Assembly (NCBI GenBank): GCA_031553615.1
Contig: JAVBLJ010000009.1
Coordinates: 18,698 to 82,697 of the forward strand
Origin: WQXF01 sp031553615
GTDB lineage: Bacteria; Bacillota; Clostridia; Christensenellales; Aristaeellaceae
Length of the DNA: 64,000 nt
Reading direction: 5' to 3'
The translations under genes were made by a program, and so were the position numbers. Positions 58,266 through 64,000 of this stretch are shown piece after piece. How positions within the stretch are numbered: position 1 is the stretch's first letter; the number at the start of each line of letters is the position of its first letter. The notes below the pieces were generated by a model that saw only the letters and a list, made by a program, of their open reading frames with translations, had not been told where the DNA came from and made no database searches.

Positions 58266-60464
58266 ATGCAAGTTGAGATTGCCAAAAGCGCGGGGTTTTG
58301 CTACGGCGTGCAGCGGGCGGTTCGTTTGGCCCGGGAGACGTTGAGCAAGGAGCAGCCAGTGTTTGTGCTAGGTCCGCTCATCCACAATGCGCAGGTCACC
58401 GAAAAGCTTGCGCAGGAAGGCCTGCGCACGGTGAACGCCGTCGAAATGGTTCCCCAAGGGGCGTTGCTCATCATCCGTTCGCATGGCGTGGCCGAAGAGG
58501 TTTACCAGCGTTGCGAGGCGCGCGAAATCGTGCTGCTGGATGCGACTTGCCCCAGCGTCAAGCGAATCCACAAGCTGGTGAGCGAATACAGCGGGCAGGG
58601 CGGCGCAGTGATCATACTGGGCGAGAGGGAGCACCCCGAAGTCCAGGGCATCGCTGGGTGGGTGCGGGGCACAGCCTACGTGCTGCGCGAGGCCTCCGAA
58701 GCCGAAACACTGCCCCCCATTGCGCGGGCGCTGCTGGTATCGCAGACCACCGCTACCCAAGCCGCATGGTCGGAACTCTACGCCGCGCTGGCGGCACGCA
58801 TTCCGGAGCTTACACCGGTGAACACCATTTGCAATGCCACCGCGCAGCGCCAAAGCGAAGCACTGGAGATCGCCGGACGCGTCGACGCGATGCTGGTGGT
58901 AGGTGATCGACACAGCTCCAACACCCAAAAGCTACTTGGCATCTGCGCGCAACGATGTGCGCGAACGCTTCTAATAGAGGGTGAAAAGGACGTACCCATC
59001 GGCTTCCTTCGCCCGCAAGACACTGTTGGGATAACCGCCGGTGCGTCCACACCGGAATGGTCACTTAAGGAGGTTTTAACCCGCATGAACGACATGGAAA
59101 AACAGGAGCAGGGACTCGATCAGGCGCAGCAGGACTTCATGGCCGATGTCGAGGCTACTCTGGTCAAGATCCGTCCAGGACAGACCGTCACAGGCACCGT
59201 GGTGCAGATCACCGAAGACGAGGTGTGCGTCAACATCGGCTACAAGTCCGATGGGCTCATTCCCCGCGCCGACGTCACCTCTACCGATTGCAAGATCGGC
59301 GATGAGATTGAAGTCGAGGTGGTCAAAGTCAACGATGGCGAAGGCAACGTATTGCTCTCTCAGCGCAACATCGTCAACCGCAAGTTCTGGGACGCGCTGA
59401 TGGAGAAGTACGAGGCCGGCGAGTATGTTGACAGCATCGGCAAAGAGGCTGTGAAGGGCGGTTTGATTGCGGACGTCATGGGCGTTCGTGCGTTCATTCC
59501 CGCTTCGCAGCTGTCGCAGCGCTACGTAGAGCGTATCGACGAATTTGTCGGCAAGGAAATGAAGCTCAAGATCATTGAGGTGGACAAGGCCAAAAAACGT
59601 GTCGTCGCTTCCCACAAGGCCTATCTTGTGGAGGAATCCTCCTCCCGCAAGAAGGAGATTTGGGGCAAGCTAAACGAAGGCGAAGTGGTGCACGGCACCG
59701 TCCGTCGGCTCACCGATTTCGGCGCGTTCGTCGATATCGGCGGCGTCGATGGCCTGGTTCATGTGACCGATCTGAGCTGGGGCCGCGTGAAGCATCCTTC
59801 GGATATCGTGTCCCCCGGTCAGGAGATCGACGTGGTGCTGCTCTCGCTGGACGCAGAGCGCGAGCGGATTCAGTTGGGCTACAAGCAGCTGCAGAAGCGC
59901 CCGTGGGAGATCGCCCTGGAGAAGTACCCCGTAGGCTCGATCGTCGAAGGCAAGGTAGTTCGCATTACGACCTTTGGCGCGTTTGTGGAGCTGGAGCCCG
60001 GGCTGGACGGCTTGGTGCACATTTCCCAGTGCGCGCTCAAGCGTATCGCGAAGGTCGAAGACGCCGTGACCGTGGGCACCATCGTGCGCGTGAAGGTGCT
60101 GGCCATTGATCCCGATGCGAAGCGCATCAGCCTTTCCATCCGCGAAGCGTTGGAGGAAGAGGCATTCAACTATTCCGATGAGATTCCGGGCGTGGAGCTG
60201 GGCGAAGGCTTTACTGACGCCGTAGCCGTCGAGCCTGTGGCCGAAGCCGTTACTGCGGCTGAGGTGGAAGCGGTAGCCGAAGCGACTGCTGCGGTGGAGA
60301 CCGAAGCGGCGGCGGAAATCGCGGTGGACGTTGCGGCAGAAGCTGTAGCAGAAGCTGCGGTGGAAGAAGTGATCGATGCCCCCGCGAAGCCGAAGCGCGC
60401 CTCCCGCGCAAAGAAGGCGGTCGAGTCCGAGGAAGCCGCCGAAGAGCCCAAAGACGCGGAGTAA
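58266..60464 (+). CDS. ispH: fused IspH (HMBPP reductase) and ribosomal protein S1
   Basis: A 732-residue fusion. Residues 1-280 are 4-hydroxy-3-methylbut-2-enyl diphosphate reductase, the last enzyme of the MEP isoprenoid pathway. The iron-sulfur ligands are Cys12 in GFCYGVQRAV, Cys95 in DATCPSVKRI and Cys189 in NTICNATAQR. From about residue 305 come four S1 RNA-binding domains (GQTVTGTVVQITEDEVCVNI; GGLIADVMGVRAFIPASQLS; VHGTVRRLTDFGAFVDIGGV; VEGKVVRITTFGAFVELEPG). An Ala/Glu/Val-rich tail ends in a Lys-rich segment. This fusion is known in Clostridia. No good ribosome binding site precedes the ATG, which is odd for so central a gene. Confidence 0.95.
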   Translation: MQVEIAKSAGFCYGVQRAVRLARETLSKEQPVFVLGPLIHNAQVTEKLAQEGLRTVNAVEMVPQGALLIIRSHGVAEEVYQRCEAREIVLLDATCPSVKRIHKLVSEYSGQGGAVIILGEREHPEVQGIAGWVRGTAYVLREASEAETLPPIARALLVSQTTATQAAWSELYAALAARIPELTPVNTICNATAQRQSEALEIAGRVDAMLVVGDRHSSNTQKLLGICAQRCARTLLIEGEKDVPIGFLRPQDTVGITAGASTPEWSLKEVLTRMNDMEKQEQGLDQAQQDFMADVEATLVKIRPGQTVTGTVVQITEDEVCVNIGYKSDGLIPRADVTSTDCKIGDEIEVEVVKVNDGEGNVLLSQRNIVNRKFWDALMEKYEAGEYVDSIGKEAVKGGLIADVMGVRAFIPASQLSQRYVERIDEFVGKEMKLKIIEVDKAKKRVVASHKAYLVEESSSRKKEIWGKLNEGEVVHGTVRRLTDFGAFVDIGGVDGLVHVTDLSWGRVKHPSDIVSPGQEIDVVLLSLDAERERIQLGYKQLQKRPWEIALEKYPVGSIVEGKVVRITTFGAFVELEPGLDGLVHISQCALKRIAKVEDAVTVGTIVRVKVLAIDPDAKRISLSIREALEEEAFNYSDEIPGVELGEGFTDAVAVEPVAEAVTAAEVEAVAEATAAVETEAAAEIAVDVAAEAVAEAAVEEVIDAPAKPKRASRAKKAVESEEAAEEPKDAE

Positions 60465-60550
60465 TTCCATACGGAGCCAGCAGGGTTTGGAGCGATCTGA
60501 ACCCTGTTTTCCGTATACCATCTGCTTCGTGTACATAGTCTGCACGATAC

Positions 60551-60717
60551 AATACTTTTCCTCGATAGATTTCCAGCATATCTCGCGGATCTTTTTCCGA
60601 ATGGCGTTGTCACGCATCGGTCAGCGTAGCGGCGGGCTATGCCTCCCTCAGGCTCCTAGCCATTCGAAAAAATCTTTCGGGATCTATTGCGTGAAATCGA
60701 ACGAGGAGTAGCATAAG
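60551..60717 (+). repeat. dispersed repeat, family 2, copy 2
   Basis: A 167-bp match to 35504-35670. In this copy the arms are more complementary: ATAGAT and GATCTTTTTCCGAATGGC at the left against GCCATTCGAAAAAATC and GATCTAT at the right, so the whole element can fold into a long imperfect hairpin. It ends 24 bases before the hydrolase start codon. Confidence 0.75.
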
Positions 60718-60740
60718 CAAAAGAAAGCGGGGGAGAGCGT

Positions 60741-61691
60741 ATGGATCGGGAGCTGCGGCAGGAGACCGCGGGGGTAAACTTCGCGGAGTACCAAGTACCG
60801 GGGCAGGAGGGAGCGGCGCTCCACGTAAGTACATGGGTACCGGAGGCTCCGCGAGCAGCAATGCAGATATCGCACGGCATGGCCGAGCATGCGCGGCGGT
60901 ACGCGGATTTTGCACGGTACTTGGCGGCGGCGGGCATCGCGGTGTACGCCTCCGATCACGCTGGGCATGGCAAGAGTGCATCGCCTGACAAGTACGGATA
61001 CTTCTACGCGAAGGACGGCTGGAAGCGAGTGGTGGACGATCTGCATAGCGTGCGGGGCTCCATCGAAGCGCAGCACCCAGGCTTGCCCGTTTTTCTATTT
61101 GGGCACAGCATGGGCTCCATGCTGGCGCGCAGCTACATGAGCCGCTATGCGAAAGGCTTGGCCGGCGTGATCCTTTGCGGCACCAGCGGGCCCAATCCGT
61201 TGCTGCCGCTGGGCAAGCTGCTGGCCGGGCTGGAGCTGCGTCGTCTATCGACCTACAAGCCTAGTCAACTCCTGAACCGCATGGCTTTTGGTGCCAACAA
61301 CAAGCCGTTTGAGCCCAGCCGGACCCCATTTGATTGGCTGAGCCGGGACAAGGCGCAGGTCGATGCGTACATCGCCGACCCGGCCTGCGGCTTCGCGTTT
61401 ACGGCTACCGGCTACAGCGATCTGTTTGCGGGGCTGACCGAGATTCAGGCCAAGGATTGGGCTGGCCATGTGCCTTGCGATCTGCGTGTGCTTGTGATCT
61501 CTGGCGAATGCGATCCGGTGGGGGGGAGGAAGGCGGCGAGCTGGCTGCTTGCAAGGCTGAATGAGGCGGATGTGCGGCTGGTTGAATGCAAGGTTTACCC
61601 AGAGGCGCGACACGAGATCCTTAACGAGATCAATCGCGAAGAGGTGTACGCCGACGTGCTGGCCTGGGTGGAGCGCGTGCTTGCCGCTTAA
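60741..61691 (+). CDS. alpha/beta hydrolase, monoacylglycerol-lipase-like
   Basis: A 316-residue cytosolic hydrolase of the serine aminopeptidase S33/lysophospholipase group. The nucleophile elbow GHSMGSMLAR has Ser at about 123. Asp in VISGECDPVG and His in YPEARHEILNE complete the triad. The oxyanion segment is SHGMAEHARRYADFARYLAA. Such enzymes split monoacylglycerols or lysophospholipids. GGGGGAGAG precedes the ATG. The gene follows a family 2 repeat immediately, so its promoter may lie within the repeat. Confidence 0.92.
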   Translation: MDRELRQETAGVNFAEYQVPGQEGAALHVSTWVPEAPRAAMQISHGMAEHARRYADFARYLAAAGIAVYASDHAGHGKSASPDKYGYFYAKDGWKRVVDDLHSVRGSIEAQHPGLPVFLFGHSMGSMLARSYMSRYAKGLAGVILCGTSGPNPLLPLGKLLAGLELRRLSTYKPSQLLNRMAFGANNKPFEPSRTPFDWLSRDKAQVDAYIADPACGFAFTATGYSDLFAGLTEIQAKDWAGHVPCDLRVLVISGECDPVGGRKAASWLLARLNEADVRLVECKVYPEARHEILNEINREEVYADVLAWVERVLAA

Positions 61692-61709
61692 GGCTGGGCG
61701 TGGTATAAT
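61681..61709 (+). promoter_or_regulatory. promoter of the DUF4279 gene
   Basis: TTGCCG (61681-61686), 17 bases, TATAAT (61704-61709). The -35 box overlaps the end of the hydrolase gene. Confidence 0.55.
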
Positions 61710-61791
61710 GGAGCATCGGCCAATCTTCGGCAAGCGAAGCTTAAGTGGCATGCTGCCATGGAAGCGTAGGGAAGAAATAGAGAGGTGAAAT

Positions 61792-62244
61792 GTGTTGGGT
61801 CAGGAAAGCCAAACCGCTTCGGCCCCGAATTGGGTGCTCTCGTTGATGATCAGCGGCGATGGCGTAGATTTTACCGCCGTCTCGCGGGATTTAGCGCTGG
61901 AGAGCACCGATACCCGCACTAAGGGGGAGCTTTTGAACAAACTGCCGCCGATCATCAGTGAAGAGGATTGCTGGCAGCACGAGATTGAGCTGGCCGACAA
62001 CGAGGGGCTCGACCCGCGCATGCATGCGCTGCTGACGGCGCTTGAGAACGCGTCGGCGGCGCTGGCCGTGCTACGCGCCAAGTATGCGGTCACGCTGCGC
62101 CTCTACGTTCAATCCGACTACGCGCAAATTTTCTATCGCCTTATGCCCGATACGCTGAGCAGGCTTGCCCTCATCGGCCTGCCGCTGGAGGTTTCCATGG
62201 TTTCCTGGGGCGGGTTACACTTCTCAACGGATGGCAGCAACTAA
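61792..62244 (+). CDS. DUF4279-like protein
   Basis: A 150-residue cytosolic protein. The opening LSLMISGDGVDFTAVSRDLA, the TRTKGELL segment and a closing beta strand resemble DUF4279 proteins, which are small, of unknown function and often near immunity or toxin genes. That assignment rests on pattern only. The GTG at 61792 or the adjacent TTG at 61795 follows AGAGGTG. The mscL gene follows after 35 bases. Confidence 0.8.
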   Translation: MLGQESQTASAPNWVLSLMISGDGVDFTAVSRDLALESTDTRTKGELLNKLPPIISEEDCWQHEIELADNEGLDPRMHALLTALENASAALAVLRAKYAVTLRLYVQSDYAQIFYRLMPDTLSRLALIGLPLEVSMVSWGGLHFSTDGSN

Positions 62245-62279
62245 AACTGCGATTTACAACGTACAGGAGGATGAAGGAA

Positions 62280-62744
62280 ATGGATCAGCAAAAGAAGAGT
62301 GGCGGCGGGCTTTGGAAGGATTTTCGTAGTTTTGCGCTCAAGGGGAACGTGATCGATCTCGCCGTAGGCGTGATCATCGGCGCGGCATTTGGCAAGATCG
62401 TTAGCTCGCTGGTCGCCGATATCTTTATGCCGCTCATCGGTCTGCTGACCGGGGGCATCAATGTATCCGGAGCGTTCGTGGCGCTGGATGGGGTCAAGTA
62501 TGCGTCGCTGGCCGCCGCCGCCGAGGTGGGCGCGCCTACGCTCAATTACGGCGCTTTCTTGCAAAGCGTGATCGATTTCCTGCTGGTCGCGATCTGCATT
62601 TTCCTTTTCGTGCGCCTTTTGAGCAAGCTGAACAAGCCCGCCAAGCAGGAAGAGCCTGCGCCTGCGCCGGTTTGCCCCTTCTGCAAGATGGAAGTGGCTA
62701 CGGAGGCGACGCGTTGCCCGCATTGCACCTCGCAGCTTTCCTAA
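62280..62744 (+). CDS. mscL: large-conductance mechanosensitive channel with C-terminal zinc ribbon
   Basis: A 154-residue MscL. The first helix reads LKGNVIDLAVGVIIGAAFGK, the family signature, and the second (about 88-112) FLQSVIDFLLVAICIFLFVR. It opens under membrane tension to release solutes in osmotic downshock. In place of the usual terminal helix the tail is a zinc-ribbon-like module, CPFCKMEVATEATRCPHC, after a Pro/Ala/Glu linker. The ATG at 62280 is chosen because AGGAGG lies nine bases upstream; an ATG at 62271 directly touches that site. Confidence 0.94.
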   Translation: MDQQKKSGGGLWKDFRSFALKGNVIDLAVGVIIGAAFGKIVSSLVADIFMPLIGLLTGGINVSGAFVALDGVKYASLAAAAEVGAPTLNYGAFLQSVIDFLLVAICIFLFVRLLSKLNKPAKQEEPAPAPVCPFCKMEVATEATRCPHCTSQLS

Positions 62745-62783
62745 CAGCGAAAACCCCATCGTAAGAACGAGGAGGGATTCACT

Positions 62784-63266
62784 TTGATAGCACAGGTACT
62801 TTCCGAAATGACCCGCATTCTCAAGCACGACCGCGCCCAGGTAGAGCACGCGATGAAGGTGTACGTGTATGCCAGCGTTATCGGCGACCTGGAGGGTCTT
62901 AAGGGCGACCAACTGCGCTCGCTGCGCGCCGCTGCAATCCTCAACGGCATTGTTTTGCCCGAATGTCTGGATCGGGAAGGCGAATGGAACGATGAGCTTC
63001 AGCAGCGGTACGGCGAGCCGATGGTGCGCGAAGTGCTCTCGCGGCTGGGCTACGATCGGTATGCGAATCGGGTGGCGTATTTGGTGGGCCATTCGCGCAA
63101 CTACTTCGAGGAGATGCAGGATCAGCCTGATTTGCAGATACTGATCGAAGCCAATTTCCTGGTCAACCTTTCGGACGGCACTTGCACTGAGAGTCCGCAG
63201 GATGTGTATAACCGCTACTTCGCCACTGCCAGCGGACGTGCTATGATGAAGGACCTTTTCTTATAG
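62784..63266 (+). CDS. HD-domain-like protein with degenerate active site
   Basis: A 160-residue cytosolic protein matching small HD-superfamily phosphohydrolases over its whole length: VEHAMKVYVYASVIG, RAAAILNGIVLPE, REVLSRLGYDRYANRVAYLV, IEANFLVNL. The hallmark His-Asp pair should occur where the sequence reads LNGI (residues 53-56), so both metal ligands are replaced by Asn54 and Gly55. The first His (His22) remains, and the usual GHHHTY segment is GHSRNY. It is therefore probably catalytically inactive and may sense or bind a nucleotide. The TTG at 62784 follows GAGGAGGG. It may be co-transcribed with mscL. Confidence 0.85.
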   Translation: MIAQVLSEMTRILKHDRAQVEHAMKVYVYASVIGDLEGLKGDQLRSLRAAAILNGIVLPECLDREGEWNDELQQRYGEPMVREVLSRLGYDRYANRVAYLVGHSRNYFEEMQDQPDLQILIEANFLVNLSDGTCTESPQDVYNRYFATASGRAMMKDLFL

Positions 63267-63509
63267 ACCTAGACGCCAATGGCGAATCCGAACGCCTACA
63301 TTCGGGCGCGCTGAGCTGGATGATGCAATGCTTCGGTCCAGCCCTGCGTGCCTTTTTTGCCCTCAACATGCGCTTGTTCAGCATTTGGCGAGACGGGGAT
63401 GGCTTTTTGAAAATAAAGTTGATTTTTTTGGATTGTGTGGGAAGAAAATGCAGTTAACACACGTGTTATAGATAATTGCCATATTTGTGTTTGGGGAGGC
63501 ATGCTGATC

Positions 63510-64000
63510 ATGAAGAAACTGATTGCGCTGTTATTGTGCTGTGTACTGCTGGTGCCTGCATTGCTGAGCGGGGTTGCGGCGGAAGAAGCCGCCGTTCTGC
63601 CTGCGCTGCGTGTGCGCTACTCGGTGAGCGAGGAGAACGTGTTGTCGGTTCGGGGTTCGCTAAATCCCAAGGCCGCCGATGCGGCACAGCGCGTGCCCGA
63701 CGATACCGAACTAACCATCGTCGTATACGCGGATGCGGAAGAAAAAGCGGCGAGCAAGACGGTGACCGTGAAGGACGGAAAGTTCTCCGCGGCCTTTAGC
63801 GAGCTTCATGGAGTGTATTTTGCGATTCGGGTCTACCAAGATAAGCAGAGCATCGCCAAGATTGCAGGCCCGATCTACGTCGGAGTTGTTCCGAAGGAGC
63901 CTTCGGACGAGGGCGGCACGACCCCGCCGGAGGGCGGCACGACCCCGCCGGAGGGTGGCGCGACCCCGCCGGAGGGCGGCACGACCCCGCCGGAGGGCGG
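63510..64000 (+). CDS. secreted protein with PEGGTTP heptad repeats, truncated by the window end
   Basis: The N-terminal 163 residues of an exported protein. The signal peptide (LIALLLCCVLLVPALLSGVA, AEEA) is followed by a beta-rich domain (about 30-128: LRVRYSVSEENVLSVRGSL, TELTIVVYADAEEK) that resembles an extracellular Ig-like fold. From about residue 130 a linker of GGTTPPE heptads (21-bp units, four seen, one with Ala) begins and runs off the window. Such repeats are typical spacers before a second domain or a cell-wall anchor. GGGGAGG precedes the ATG. No stop codon is reached. Confidence 0.85.
   Translation, partial: MKKLIALLLCCVLLVPALLSGVAAEEAAVLPALRVRYSVSEENVLSVRGSLNPKAADAAQRVPDDTELTIVVYADAEEKAASKTVTVKDGKFSAAFSELHGVYFAIRVYQDKQSIAKIAGPIYVGVVPKEPSDEGGTTPPEGGTTPPEGGATPPEGGTTPPEG

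Overview
This 64 kb window looks like the chromosome of a GC-rich, spore-forming, anaerobic member of the Clostridia (Firmicutes), probably gut- or digester-associated. Support comes from the strong AGGAGG-type ribosome binding sites with many GTG/TTG starts, an intact pro-sigma-K gene, a YhcN/YlaJ-type sporulation lipoprotein, a HutP-family protein, the clostridial cmk-plsC-ispH::rpsA arrangement, a membrane pyrophosphatase beside a sodium-pump decarboxylase beta subunit, and starch/fucoside-degrading genes. A lower rank cannot be fixed from the sequence alone. No rRNA, tRNA, CRISPR array, phage or complete insertion sequence was found.

Layout. 0.1-3.7 kb: ion-pump block (H+-pyrophosphatase of the K+-independent type, decarboxylase beta subunit, a 49-residue gamma-like membrane protein). 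3.7-9.2 kb, minus strand: two ABC exporters with N-terminal zinc ribbons flanking a DUF1854 protein, behind a strong promoter and a structured leader with two terminator-like hairpins. 9.3-12.7 kb: a secreted protein with a long structured leader, then a Wzz/CpsD/CpsB-type module with no glycosyltransferases. 13-16 kb: a substrate-binding protein plus a fused permease-ATPase. 16.2-20.1 kb: RpiR regulator, YhiN-type flavoprotein and TGS-uridine-kinase protein in one overlapping operon. 20-27.5 kb: mixed single genes (sporulation lipoprotein, lactonase, Gfo/Idh oxidoreductase, PstS-like protein, BspA-like/SH3 protein, DsbA-like protein). 27.5-35.4 kb: maltodextrin locus (secreted pullulanase divergent from malEFG, an accessory membrane protein and a LacI regulator). 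35.7-41 kb: a glycosidase-like protein and two GH29 fucosidases. 41.1-50 kb: a ComEA-like protein, a 22-unit YD-like repeat protein and, divergent from it, a 1719-residue surface protein. 50-54 kb: sigK, a YegP-type protein, an Ala/Lys-rich membrane protein, a phosphoesterase and a small membrane protein. 54-64 kb: type III glutamine synthetase, HutP-family protein, cmk, plsC, ispH-rpsA fusion, lipase-like hydrolase, DUF4279 protein, MscL with a zinc ribbon, a degenerate HD-domain protein and a truncated secreted protein running off the end.

How it works together. The pullulanase would cut alpha-glucans outside the cell and MalEFG would import the oligosaccharides; no MalK ATPase is present, so one encoded elsewhere is presumably shared. 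The fucosidases and the glycosidase-like protein suggest host or plant glycan foraging. The most unusual features are two dispersed palindromic repeat families (two copies each), a recurring pattern of about 14-bp tandem duplications exactly at gene junctions, the DUF1854/zinc-ribbon exporter cluster with its structured leader, and several proteins with odd domain combinations or missing catalytic residues.
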